The notes under the pieces: model-generated
The model's input: only the letters and a program-made list of their open reading frames with translations
What the model was told of the DNA's origin: nothing
Database searches by the model: none
Shown here: one piece after another, positions 22,045 to 32,664 of the stretch
Numbering within the stretch: position 1 is the first letter of the stretch
Layout of the letters: the number at the start of each line of letters is the position of its first letter
Program-made: the position numbers and the translations under genes
Assembly (NCBI GenBank): GCA_916613615.1
Contig: OU744735.1
Coordinates: 42,543,468 to 42,607,467 of the forward strand
Length of the DNA: 64,000 bases
Direction of reading: 5' to 3'
DNA from: Steromphala cineraria
Lineage: Eukaryota > Mollusca > Gastropoda > Trochida > Trochidae

Positions 22045-23256
22045 ATTGTAATGGGAAGAAAATCATTTATGGGCGATCTTTTTGCAGACGATATTATATT
22101 TTTCCGGATACAGTATTTGGTCTCCAGAGACACCTTGATACACTGTACACATATTGTCTGAAATGGAAACTAGAAGTTAACATATAACATAATTGTTTTC
22201 AGAAAACATGGTGTACTGCGAAAAAGTTAAAAATGGTATTTTGGAAGTGAGATTATTGAGATAGCTAATCATTATAAGTATCTTGGGGTTATATTCACAT
22301 ACAATTTAAGCATGCCAAAAGCTGTAAAAGTTTATGTATTAAAGGAAAGCCGCATTATATGAGTTACTTAGGTCAATGAAATTGCTAGGCAATCTCTCTT
22401 ATGAGTTATATTTCAAAATATTTGACATGAAAATAAAACCTATTTGCATGTACGGGGCGGAAATTTGGGGTTATCAAAATATGAAGCCCAGGAACGGATA
22501 CAAACAAAAGCATTTCCAATCTATGTAGAAAGTTTCATGAGGTGCAAATACTGGTTATCTTTATTGTATGATGTTCTGTCTAGATAAGCAGGAACTAGTT
22601 AGTTGGGTTTCATAATTAGACAATCACTATTTAAGCTTGGTCTAGGATACGCCTGGATATTCCAGGAAGTTGGACATTATCAAATATTTTGGAACCAAAC
22701 TAGGCTTAGACTTAAAGATATCTATGAACAAGGGTGGCATTGCAATATGAACATGAGTACTAGATACAATAACTATTCATATAAAGGTAACCTATTCCCT
22801 GAGAAATATGTAACATAAAATACATTTGCAAACATTAGAGGTTTCTTTTGCTCCAAGTAGATATTGGACGTAGATTTTATACCAAAAGCTGAAAGAATAT
22901 GTAAATTTACTTTGAACGTAAAAGAAGATGAATTTCATGTTATTTTAAAATGTACTTTATATGATTAAATACGAAAACAATATTTACCACATAGATATCT
23001 TAAGAACAGTAATTTTGAAATGTTCGTTTACTTTACTATGATAATACAAAAACAATTTCAAATCTTACAAAATTTGTAAACACGCTTTTTCAATTAGAAA
23101 TGAAACAATAAAAAACACAATGTTAACTATTTCAGGAAATGTTTGTAAATTTCCATCACCAATGTATTCATGCACTTGTAAATTTATGTATGTAATCATG
23201 TTTATTTGTATATGGGCCTGTGGCCAAGGATGCAATAAACTTAATTAATTGAATTG
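22045..23256 (+). pseudogene. Second LINE remnant from RT catalytic motif to 3' end
   Basis: Fragments occur in the order of a non-LTR reverse transcriptase. LFADDIIFF (the catalytic A-D-D box) lies near 22078-22105, followed by GLQRHLDTLYTYCLKWKLEV in a shifted frame. HYKYLGVIFTYNL lies near 22270-22310 and KPICMYGAEIWGY near 22438-22477. An open stretch at 22603-22818 (FQEVGHYQIFWNQTRLRLKD) follows, then DEFHVILKCTLYD near 22930-22965. The element ends around GGGCCTGTGGCCAAGGATGC and AATAAACTTAATTAATTGAA, typical of LINE 3' ends. At least six frame or stop lesions make it dead. It follows directly after another LINE's C-terminus, so two insertions lie head to tail. Confidence 0.78.
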
Positions 23257-23276
23257 AAATATCCTAATCGTGAAAA

Positions 23277-23415
23277 CACAGACAGACAGACAGACAGATA
23301 GTTTATTCAGTCTCACCTCTTACATATATACAAAAAGGCATAAAACATAAAAATATACGAGCCACCCTTAAAAAAGGTTATGAGAGACTATTATACAAAG
23401 TTAAAAAGAGCACAT
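23277..23415 (-). mobile_element. Retroposon-like repeat with (CAGA)n end, copy 2
   Basis: Matches 8820-8968: (CAGA)4, TTATTCAGTCTCACCTCTTA, CGAGCCACCC, GAGAGACTAT, AGTTAAAAAGAGCAC. It abuts the LINE 3' end. Confidence 0.5.
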
Positions 23416-23817
23416 GTATGTATGTGGTCTCTCTATAGGATGAGTACTCGATTGTTGTCTCTCTACAGCACGATTCCCCGATGGCTGTATCCCTTCGGGG
23501 TGATTTCTGGATCACTGTCCCCCTATTGGATGGTATCGTAAGTGTGTCAGAAACTCATCCGATGTTGTAAACGATTTTGAGCACAGAACACAATTATATT
23601 GTCTCTCTCCGTTATCACGTGATAGAACTTCCATAAAGGGCTGCTTTGAAAAGGATTAAAACCCACATTCCAACTTTTCAAGTGATTTTAATGGCCACCA
23701 CAACTGTACAGCAGACGGGGAACTATTAGTACCTTCACCAAGCAAGGTTTTGTGGATTTGCTTGAAATGTTGTTCTGCGTTCACCACGATAATTTCCTCT
23801 AGTAGATGTTTTTTTGA

Positions 23818-23925
23818 TCCACCCAACCTTTTAAACCTCAAACACACCCAACCTCTTTAAACTCAAATACACCCAGCCTCTTAAACCTCAAATACATCCA
23901 ACCTCTTAAACCTCAGAGATTGCTA
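23818..23925 (+). repeat. Four copies of a ~28-bp unit
   Basis: CACCCAACCTCTTAAACCTC plus AAATACA recurs four times with small changes. No ORF function is apparent. Confidence 0.8.
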
Positions 23926-24296
23926 TTAAACCCTATAAATTATGATTAATGTTAGTGTGTAAGAATGAATTTGTGTGAGTAAAAATGAATAAACTACGGA
24001 GGCATATATAGTACGGACTCGCTGACCCTTCTAAGAAGTTATTTCTTAACGAGGAGTCAAAATGTTTGGCAAGTGTGTGTATTGTATAGAGAAGGGGGGC
24101 ATCTCGCCTGACCAGATGAGATAGTAACTTGCCTGACCAGAACTGAACTTTGAATAAACAGGGGCTTTGTCGAACGTGCTTGTGACCTGCTGTCCTTGTT
24201 GATAACTGACCACATACGTCACAACAACTATTTGATTAAGAAACACGAGGTTGTGTGAACATGTAGAAGAAATATGTCACTTCCTGTTTGTACTAA

Positions 24297-24464
24297 TATA
24301 TAAAGGGGACACCTAATCCACAGCTATGTTACCTCCTGTACATGTCGAGTTTCCCCAACTGTCACTATCAGAACACTGTCAAGGTTTGCAAAATAATGTC
24401 TCTATCAAAGGAAACGTCTTAGAAGTTTGAGTTTCAAGATGCCTCTCAAAGACTGAAGCAAAAG
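24297..24464 (+). promoter_or_regulatory. Candidate TATA promoter and first exon
   Basis: TATATAAAG at 24297-24305 is followed about 30 bp later by a possible start region and then a donor AAAAG|GTAAAT at 24465. A matching acceptor (TTTTTTTTTCTTCAG) ends at 25273, with open sequence EIDNSISKYANVVRQGK in one spliced frame up to a TAA at 25344. ATG at 24326 is in the same frame but is interrupted by a TGA at about 24430. The locus could be a broken gene, a non-coding transcript, or a gene whose start I misread. A DNA transposon lies just downstream. Confidence 0.35.
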
Positions 24465-24520
24465 GTAAATATATGTTATCATCTTATCTAAAGAAATATT
24501 TAATGTGTATGACATAAATG

Positions 24521-24957
24521 TGTAGTCAAATATTAAACAAGAAATAGTATCCTTGAGACTCAAACATTTATATCTGCATACGTGTTTTCTTTCTTCATGA
24601 AAGTTATATTAAATGATATGGTTTTACAGATAGTATATTGTCAAATACGAAACAAGAAATATTATCATTGAAATCCAAAAAGGTTATATTTTTTATGCGT
24701 TTTTCTTCTTGAAAGTTATATTAAATTATATATGGTTTTACAGATAGTATATAGTCAAATACGAAACAAGAAATTTTATCATTGAAATCCAAAAGTTTAT
24801 ATTTTTTATTCGCTATTCTTCTTCAAAGTTATTTTAAATGATATATTGTTTTACTAATGTTATATAGTCAAATACTAAACAAGAAATATTATCATTGAAA
24901 TCCAAATTTTTTATTTTTCATGCGGTAGTCTTCTTGAAAGTTATATTAAATGATATC
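24521..24957 (+). repeat. Four tandem copies of a ~115-bp unit
   Basis: AGTCAAATA(C/T)GAAACAAGAAAT recurs at about 24526, 24638, 24752 and 24869, each followed by TATCATTGAAATCCAAA and CTTGAAAGTTATATTAAAT. The last copy is interrupted by the SINE at 24958 and resumes as ATTGTTTCATTAACGTTATA after it. Confidence 0.82.
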
Positions 24958-25201
24958 GGGGACTTAGCTCAGTGGTAGAGTGTCCGCTCGTCACCTGGAA
25001 GACCGGGGTTCGATTCCCGGTCGCGTCATACCAAAAGATGTTAAACGGTGGGAGTTGTTGCTGTCTTGCTTGACACTCAGCATTGTAAAGGCAGAACAAC
25101 GATTTAACTGGCGCTGCACTGTGGCTGCAGGGTGCCTTGGCATGAAACAAATTTCCAACTTGTACTTGTACTGAGGATAATAAAGTGTTATTATTATTAT
25201 A
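24958..25201 (+). mobile_element. Complete tRNA-derived SINE
   Basis: The tRNA head GGGGACTTAGCTCAGTGGTA has A box TTAGCTCAGTGG (24964-24975) and B box GGTTCGATTCC (25007-25017). The anticodon-arm region CGCTCGTCACC and the following AGACCGGGG resemble tRNA-Asp(GTC). A non-tRNA body shared with 7713-7937 follows, ending GATAATAAAGTGTTATTATT. The anticodon stem has mismatches and the 3' acceptor strand is lost, so it is a retroposon, not a tRNA gene. Confidence 0.9.
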
Positions 25202-25756
25202 TTGTTTCATTAACGTTATATATATATATATATGGCCATAACTAATAACATTAATTTGTTTTTTTTTCTTCAGAAATTGACAACAGCATCTCAAAGTATG
25301 CAAACGTTGTAAGGCAAGGCAAGCTCTTCAAAGAGGAAGATAAGTAAACGGGATTACCGTGTAAGACCATGCTACGCATCCAGTCTAATACCCCATTCAT
25401 ACGGCCACATTTGCTTACGTGTGTAACATTTGCATATACGCAAATTTTATTTAGTGTGTATTTGTGGCCGTATGAACGCATTTGCTCATGTGCAAATTTT
25501 GCTACCAGGAGAAAATTTGCACCTAGTAGAGGGTAGGTGCAAATGCATTTGCTACGGGTAAGTAAAAGCAATTTTTACGCTACCCTAAGCAGATCTGCCG
25601 TATGAACGCACAGTGAGTATACTCACTGTGAGTAAATATTCCCGCTCTTATTACATGATGACTATTTTTAGATTTTCCCGCCAAATGGGTTGTAGTCTGA
25701 TTGGCTAAACTATTATCAGTTGATGTTGAGCCTTCATACTGTCAAGACGTGTCGAG

Positions 25757-26788
25757 ATGGCTAGTACACGAGGAAAGACATTGGGTAAAAAACGTGGAGG
25801 TGCCTGGAACGATGAAGAAACCAAATGCCTATTGGAAATATGGGAAGAAAATTGCATTGAAGAACAATTGGAAAATCCAAAAGCAAATAACGGATCTGTT
25901 TATAAAACAGTTTCCACTCAAATTTTGGAAAGGGGTTTCAATCGTACCTCTGACCAGTGCAAAATACGTATTCATACGTTAAAGCGATCCTACCGAGAAT
26001 GCAAAACAAATATGAAAAAAAGCGGAAAAGGAAGAAAGGTGTGCAAGTTTTATGAGGATCTTGACAGAATTTTGGGAAACAGACCAGCGTCGTCATCACC
26101 TGTGAAAGTGATAGAAACTTTGAATAAGAAGAATACAAATGATGACATGAGTGAAGTTAGTGAAGATGATGGTGAATTAAGTGTACTAGCTGCAGACGGT
26201 TTTGTTGACATCGCACCTCTTGATGACGGAGATGATGAATCCAAGCAAGGACCCGTAGAGGAGCAGACAGTGGATCCAGACAAAACAGATGCGTCGGCAG
26301 ATTTGAAAGTCCAAAATCCACCCGACGCTAAGAAGAGAGGGGAATCTAGTGGGGATGATGCCGTGAGAAGTAAAATTAAAGAGAAAAGAGTCAGGAAATC
26401 AAAATTTGAACAAGCTATCTCCACTGTGATGGACAAATTCAGTTCTGAAAACGAGAAAGCTGAGGACAAGATATTGGATATTGAACGGAATAAAATAGAT
26501 CTGGAGAAACAGAGGCTTGACCTAGAGAAAGCCAAGATGGAATCTGAAGAGAGACAGAGAAGGTGAGAAAGAGAGCACCAGTTTAACATGATGAGGATGA
26601 TAATGGGCGCCGTGCGAGGGTATGATGGGCCACCATCTTTTGCCGTCAATTCTGGACGACAGCATTTTGGTGAAGAATCGTACAGAGGTCAAGGACTTTC
26701 AGCATCCTCCACTCCAGGGCGCGGTCTGTCATCTGGAGCGAGTATGGGATCTGAATCTGTAGATGGGCCAACGTATTTAAATCTCTAA
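25757..26788 (+). pseudogene. Myb/SANT-like transposon protein with one in-frame stop
   Basis: The ATG at 25757 has G at -3 and +4. Residues ~15-95 form a Myb/SANT-like (trihelix-type) DNA-binding domain. It shows WNDEETKCLLEIW, then RTSDQCKIRIHTLKRSYREC and FYEDLDRILG. An acidic linker (~115-180) follows. Residues ~195-269 are a charged coiled coil (LDIERNKIDLEKQRLDLEKA). A TGA at 26564-26566 stops the 269-residue product. The same frame then continues for another ~73 codons through HQFNMMRMIMGAVRG and a Ser/Gly-rich end at 26788, which suits the usual C-terminus after such coiled coils. TGA after an arginine run is a one-step CGA change. In Harbinger elements the Myb-like partner helps the transposase reach DNA and the nucleus. 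The truncated product would keep DNA-binding and dimerisation parts. Confidence 0.75.
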
Positions 26789-26814
26789 ATGTGTAACTTT
26801 GATGCCCTAAAATC

Positions 26815-26950
26815 GACACTTGACTTCCTTATATGTGTGTGTCGACTTTCGACACTTGACTTCCTTATATATGTGTCGAAAATTTACACTTAACTCCCTT
26901 ATATTTATGTGTCGAAAAACGACACTTAACTTCCTTGTGTGTGTGTGCCA
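26815..26950 (+). repeat. About four copies of a ~45-bp unit inside the transposon
   Basis: GACACTTGACTTCCTTATAT followed by (GT)n TGTCGA recurs from 26815 to 26950. Confidence 0.75.
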
Positions 26951-27673
26951 TTTCTTCTAAAAAGTATTATGTTTCTTGAGAAGATATAGGCCTACAAGAT
27001 TTTAGTACCAAAGCGTTTCTTTCTTGTGTGTTCCAATAGACACTGATTATGTTATGTTTGTCAATCAGCAATGTTCATTTCATCGATTTTTCCTGCTTTG
27101 GAACCTGAGGACGTTAACAGAAAACACTTGAAAATGTTATATATTAAAACATTAAAAACGATTTTAAAATTTGTGTTTTTCATCCCCCATTGGAGTATCC
27201 GAAGGGGGTCATGTCGAGGCGTTGTTCGTCCGTCTGTCCAGGGTACTTATGCCTGTTCTTTATAACCACTTCCACATTGTCGCATTAAAGTAAGTCCGAT
27301 ATTATGCCTTACTACGTGCTCAACTATCGATCTCAAACTCAATGACAAAACATAGATTGAAATTACTACCGGAGGAAGTGTGTCATGTCGGTTTTATGAA
27401 CTGAGTGTGTTTATCTTGTATTACACGAGCGGGAGCATGATTTTCTTAAAATGTCATGACACTTTCATGTGTAGCAATGTCTTATTACCAATATGGCTAT
27501 TGATGAAATGACAGAGAGTATGTGTCTTTGCTACGGATATACTTTGGGTTCTTAAAACGAACCATGAACGCATAGCAAATTTGCATTTGCTCACGTGAGT
27601 ATATTTACTCACATGAGCAAATTTGCATATAAGCAAATGTTCGCCGTATGAATGGGGTAGTCAGGTAAACATG

Positions 27674-27952
27674 CTTCAAGATGAGAAAGAAGTTGCTGTG
27701 TCGAATCACGTCTGTGGTGGAGATGACTGGAGAGAAAGTGGCATTTATTTGTCCAGAAAGATTCGAGTCGGATGCCAACGGTGCTTCTCATCTTGTGTTT
27801 TGCGGAAGGAAGAAGTCTGGAGGAGTTTTAATGAACTGTTGGGGTTTAATTGCTACCCCTCATCGAGAGATATTATCAACTTTGAAGCAGATGATACTGA
27901 TGCCGGTTGCAGTTTAACTGTGAAATCTAATGATATACCAGATGAAAACTAG
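27674..27952 (+). CDS. Unrecognised ORF with downstream poly(A) signal, possible terminal exon
   Basis: Directly after the transposon's right end, ATG at 27671 opens a frame to TAG at 27950-27952, with residues such as HVCGGDDWRESGIYL and RCFSSCVLRKEEVWRSF. A second frame (27681-27917, KVAFICPERFESDANGASHL) overlaps it, so the true frame is uncertain. AATAAA at 28046-28051 would suit a 3'UTR of about 95 nt. It may be the distal exon of the locus with the TATA box at 24297, split by the transposon. No family was recognised. Confidence 0.3.
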   Translation, partial: LQDEKEVAVSNHVCGGDDWRESGIYLSRKIRVGCQRCFSSCVLRKEEVWRSFNELLGFNCYPSSRDIINFEADDTDAGCSLTVKSNDIPDEN

Positions 27953-28129
27953 AAAGTGTTTTACTCGTAAAAACAGATGTCTCCCCCATACACCATTTCA
28001 GCTGAATTTTGTTTTTGGAAATACCTTATAGTTTTGTTTAACTCAAATAAAAACCATATTCTTTCTATAAAACAACAAACAGTAACTTTTGGTTCTATTT
28101 ATGAAAGTAACCAAACCCTTTTAAAATGA

Positions 28130-28465
28130 AAATGTCCAAACTGGTTCGGAGGAAAGTAAAAGATGAATAATTTGAAACCCCTTCATGATATGAAGAGGAT
28201 GTATAGCAAATTTGATGAAGATTGGCCAAATAGTTTCAATGTTACGCTCCGGAAACAAACCATACCCTTCAAAATGACAAAGATCAAACTGTCGCCATGG
28301 AAATCCAAAACATTTTTTACAAAATTTTGAAACCCCCAAAAGGCACATCTATACATGATATGAAGGGTATGTATACTAAATTTGGTGAAGTTTGATCAAG
28401 TAGTTTCAGAGTTATGCTCGGGAAACTAAATTGGAACGCCAAAGCGGACGGGAACTCAATAAACA
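28130..28465. repeat. Dispersed repeat with two internal copies
   Basis: Blocks CATGATATGAAGAGGATGTA...AAATTTG(A/G)TGAAG...AGTAGTTTCA...TTATGCTC(C/G)GGAAAC occur twice, at 28183-28255 and 28357-28427. No coding. Confidence 0.5.
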
Positions 28466-28596
28466 AACGTGTTCGGGGGGAGACATAATGAAGAAGATGC
28501 AAGAAAACACTGGAGAGGGATATTAGGTGAAATAAGTGGAGAGGATCCTCAGGACACGAATGAGACAGGGGAGCTCTGTAAGGGCCATGGTTTCAG

Positions 28597-28728
28597 AGAG
28601 GAGACTGGATCGATCCATATGTATTCTGCACAACATGTAGCGACCCCAACCATGAGGCAGATCCGACAGAAGATGACGAAAATCGTTTCTGTGACACTTG
28701 TGGACACCTCATGGTATCCTGTCTCAGG
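28597..28728 (+). CDS. Candidate exon encoding a paired-CxxC zinc-ribbon-like segment
   Basis: Between a possible acceptor (GGTTTCAG ending 28596) and donor GTAGGA at 28729, one frame of 44 codons reads RGDWIDPYVFCTTCSDPNHE and then an acidic stretch, RFCDTCGHLMVSC. Two C-x2-C pairs spaced about 20 residues apart look like a zinc ribbon. A different frame is open across a longer region (28469-28732), so this depends on the splice sites being real. No flanking exons were found. Confidence 0.3.
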
Positions 28729-28774
28729 GTAGGAACGTTACGATAACTCAACTTGCGCGCGCCACTCCAACCAC

Positions 28775-28965
28775 ATTGTCTGGTTTTCGATCAACATCCC
28801 GACTTTGAATGGCCGTATTTTCGCTCTAATGTACTGATTGACCTTTAACTTGTTATTTTCAGTAACAGTTAGTGGTTCCTGATGTAATAACATCGATTTC
28901 AAAATTTGACATATGTGATCCTATCAACATACTCAGTGTCTCTTTAAAAGCTATACACAACGTGA
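28775..28965 (+). repeat. Dispersed repeat R3, copy 1
   Basis: About 90 percent identical by eye to 32112-32300. Shared blocks are GACTTTGAATGGCCGTAT, CTCTAATGTACTG, TTAACTTGTTATTTTCAGTA, GTTAGTGGTTCC and GATCCTATCAACATACTC. Confidence 0.75.
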
Positions 28966-29535
28966 AGAAGATTCGTCCAGAGAGGGTAGTTGTAGATGAA
29001 GTAGACACGTGTACACGATACAATATATAGAATCTCTACTGACACTGTGACAGTGGAGCTGATAAAAGTCATAGAACGCCTATCTGATGAATTATGTCTT
29101 GCTTGCATTTTGAACCTGAAGGTGAATTAATTCATACATGTCGTGACCTGACATTGCGTCAAACATTTGATTGGTTGAGCATTCGTATATGGTTTGGCAC
29201 TATTAGGCCTTGTGACAGTAACAATGCGCCCAGGATAGGGGACTGGAGTAAACAGTCTCCGAAGATAACCACGCACCTGACTGCCGTAAAGTGTCATCTT
29301 CTAATTATTGATACAGAATCAACCATGCCTTGTTGACCCTTGACCCGAAAAGAAACTCAACAGTTAAAATGACTAAGCACAGAATGCATAATGCAGAGGT
29401 GTTCAAATAGTGCTTTTGGGAAAATATTCAGTAGATTTTTATTTTTGACTTGTTTAATGTCGTTTTTAAAAGAAACAGATGTGAAATAAACAATGATTTA
29501 ATATAGTTTGGTGAGATTTTGTATTCGAAATAAGA
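28966..29535. other. No recognised gene
   Basis: A minor 80-codon open frame (29094-29336) shows no domain. Confidence 0.3.
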
Positions 29536-30081
29536 TTGGTCGTTTTCTCTAAATGCATTGGCGTTATCTCCAGAAGCAATGACCGTTTTCTCTTACTTTA
29601 TGGCCGTTTTCTCTAATCAACCATTAGCCGTTTTCCATAATGGCCGTTTTCACTAGGACCCCTTTAAGTGACCATGGATTATGCCCCTTTCTAAAGAGCA
29701 ATGACGTCAAAATTAAGCAAACTTGGCATTTTTTTGCTTCAGTAATATATAGAAGTTCTTCTCAAAGGTCCAGGGAGCATTTACATGTGTCACAACCCTA
29801 TTTTAGCAACTTTGAAAATTTAAGTGACCATGGATTATGCCCCTTTCAAAAGAGCGATTAAGTCAAAATTAAGCAAACACGTCAAAATTAAGCAAATTCG
29901 GCATTTTTTTTGCTTCAGAAATATATAGAAGTACTTTGCAAAGGTCCAGGGAGCATTTACATGTGTCACAGCCATATTTTTGCAACTTTGAATATTTAAG
30001 TGACTATGGATTATGCCCCTTTATAATGAGCAATTACGCCAAAATAAGAAAACGCAGCACTTTTGTTTGCTTCTGATATGA

Positions 30082-30117
<36 letters not shown>

Positions 30118-30145
30118 TACTTAGCAAAGGTCCAGGTAGCATTTG
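29536..30145 (+). repeat. Short GGCCGTTTTCTCTAA repeats followed by three ~155-178-bp tandem copies
   Basis: GGCCGTTTTC-like words recur five times at 29540-29655. The larger unit begins TTAAGTGACCATGGATTATG at about 29664, 29819 and 29997 and includes AGCAAACTTGGCATTTTTTT, AAAGGTCCAGGGAGCATTTA and ATGTGTCACA. The third copy is interrupted by a (TA)n(GA)n tract near 30080-30117. Confidence 0.8.
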
Positions 30146-31532
30146 TTTGCATCGTAAATAAAGTCAAACTCTAATTTAAGATAACGTTTGTAATTATTAG
30201 ATTACAGCTTCGTTGGTGTCAATAAGTTGTATTATGAGCAACTCCAAATACAACTTGGTTGACACAATTGTTCTACATAACTTGTAATATTGAACTTTGA
30301 ACATGCAGAACATGTGGAACAAGCGATTGTCTGCAGTAGTACAAGTTGAACAAGATTGACTGAAATAAAGAAATAAACTTATTTTACAATGTTGCCAAAC
30401 ATCAATGAAATAGCCAAATAAAATACCTAAGTTTACTTACATTTACTGCAATATCTACTCGAATATTTTACCATTTATTTACATATTCTTTACTATAATT
30501 GTTTACTTTTACAAATATTTATTGAGGACATTACGTCAATTTGCAAACCTTACAATGTAAGTTTTGCACAATAAACTTCTTTATCCTACCTCATGTAAGA
30601 ATCTCGATCTCTGATTGGTCCATTGTATAATATGTATCATGTGTATCCTCATATGCCGCTGCCTGCGGCCCGAGTGTAAATAAAGTTTAGGCACAAAATG
30701 AAGTTTCATAAAATCTCTGGGTTTTGGCCTGCACAACGTTCTCTGAGAAATAATCATCACTGTTGGCACTGTATGATATCATACATATCCTATTGAGACT
30801 TGGTTGCTCTTTCGTCGGGTTTATAGAAATAAAAAAATGTGTAGAATATCTTTAGATAATAAACATTTAACAATTTATGGGTTTTTTTTATGAAAAAAAC
30901 CCACATTTTCGACGATGTACGGAATAGGCAGCTTTCGTGTATGGAATTAGCAGGCAAGTGTGCGAAATTTTCCAACAGTGATATAGCTGATATTTACGTT
31001 GATACAATTACAATAAATACATGAATTCTCCTCTCAAAATTAAATGGAGAATCTAATGTTTGGATTATTCAGCTTTGATAAACTCAATTATGTGGTGATT
31101 GTTAATTGCAATAACGCCACGAGTTCTCCTTTAAGAAAAGCACGGCTCTACTCTAGTGACTGATAACACGTTCCATTGTAATTGTCACTAGTGATTGATA
31201 ACACGGTGTATTGTCATTGATAGATCTCGGTATTTCACCTCAAATCATACGATAGATAGAGAATACTAAACGACGTCCCGTTTCATAACATTTTTTTAAT
31301 TACCCGTATGGTTGAAAATAAGTGGTGACATATTTTCAATATGAACACTAGTGCACATATCACTTTAGCCTAGCAACGATTGTTGTAGCGCAAGTTCCCG
31401 CCTGTGATGTCATAACACGATTGTTCGTGACGTCACAAGAGCCGGCAGTCCCAAGGGATACGTACTGCCCGTACGGCCCGTTTAATGCATATTTCTAAGA
31501 TGGTAAAATGGAATAGAATTGGTAATAAATAA
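30146..31532. other. AT-rich intergenic stretch
   Basis: No gene recognised. A GTGACGTCAC palindrome lies near 31427. Confidence 0.35.
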
Positions 31533-31671
31533 ATTATTACCCGAGGAAGTGTGTCATATGACTTTCACGAAACTCGCGCAAATTTGACCATAACCCTAGC
31601 TCTCGCTCGGGTAAAACAAACTTCACACTCGTTTAGTAAAAGTCATATGACACAATTCGTCGGGTAATAAT
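31533..31671. repeat. Foldback with 31-nt arms
   Basis: ATTATTACCCGAGGAAGTGT... (31533-31563) and its inverted copy (31641-31671) differ at two positions. Part of the left arm (GAGGAAGTGTGTCAT) recurs at about 27371. Confidence 0.82.
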
Positions 31672-32111
31672 CTCTATTTCTCTTGTATATCTTGTATGGA
31701 AGAAAGGTTCATATTTTTCACTTCACCATTCATGAAAATGTAAACTAAATTACTTTCTACATCATTCGATGAAATGAACATGGTATTTGTAAGAAACACT
31801 CATACCCTCATTGTATTAAAGTGACACAGAGTATCTTTCTTAAAATTGTATTTGGTTTTGATAAGCTACAAAATATACAATATGCTGATTGAAGTTCATA
31901 TCTCATCTCTGGACTTGCAAATATATCCATTTATGCATAATATCTCTAAAATGCTTGATTTTATGGAAAAATCAAGAAAACATCGCAAAAACGTTTAATA
32001 TTCGAAATTATGCATCCAATTAATCTACCTATCAGTTACAACACCTAATAAACACTATCGAATCGAATATATCTTCCTGTCAGCTTATGACAAGGTTTCA
32101 AAATTACGTTT

Positions 32112-32300
32112 GGCGAATTTGTGCACGCCACATTGTCCGGTTTTCGACTTTGAATGGCCGTATGTTCGCTCTAATGTACTGTTTGACCTTTAACTTGTTA
32201 TTTTCAGTAACAGTTAGTGGTTCCCGATGTAATTACATCGATTTCAAAATTTGACATTTGTGATCCTATCAACATACTCTGTACATGTGTATCTTTAAAG
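32112..32300 (+). repeat. Dispersed repeat R3, copy 2
   Basis: Matches 28775-28965 as described there. The left flank ACATTGTCCGGTTTTCGA is also seen near 35140-35165. Confidence 0.75.
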
Positions 32301-32664
32301 GCTTCTTATATGCACACCCTACCCCATTGGGACGTTTATACAATACACCACCAAGAGTGAGCTTTGATGCGAACAGATTTCAAGAACAATCAGTGCAAAT
32401 AGTTTGGTTATCACTAAATACTATTGACTTTACAAGAGAGAAGCCCACGACCGATTCAGTGGGCAGAGATTGATAGCACGCTAAGTGACTGTTAACCCTA
32501 ATGGAGGCAGGCAGAGTCAAAATCTGAATTAGGCCTAACTTTTTACCACTTAGATAAATTGGTGAGATTGAGACAGGGAAATTGGCTAGGTTCATTAGTG
32601 GGACTTTCATTTGTGAAATATGTTGGTATCCGTCATATATATATGTATAAGTGTTTCGTGTCAG

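Larger units (their letters stand above)
25390..27659 (+). mobile_element. DNA transposon with Myb/SANT-like gene (PIF/Harbinger-like)
   Basis: Terminal inverted repeats TACCCCATTCATACGGC (about 25390-25406) and GCCGTATGAATGGGGTA (27643-27659) continue as ACATTTGCTTA on both sides. Subterminal repeats of CCGTATGAACGCA, GCAAATTTGC and CTCACNNGAG occur at both ends. The only gene inside is the Myb/SANT-like ORF at 25757. No transposase (DDE) segment was recognised, so the copy is non-autonomous or an internal deletion. Harbinger elements are known to encode a separate Myb-like protein, which is the reason for this class. A matching 3-bp target duplication is not obvious. Confidence 0.72.

Noticed and set aside
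24958..25030. tRNA-Asp-like sequence as a functional tRNA gene
   Set aside because: It is the head of a SINE with a conserved downstream body and a second copy; the anticodon stem is mismatched and the 3' acceptor strand is missing.
25255..25571. Minus-strand 106-codon ORF spanning the transposon end
   Set aside because: Crosses the terminal inverted repeat and subterminal repeats; no domain.
26050..26649. Minus-strand 199-codon ORF
   Set aside because: Antisense to the Myb/SANT-like gene; its Ser/Leu richness is the complement of acidic and lysine codons.
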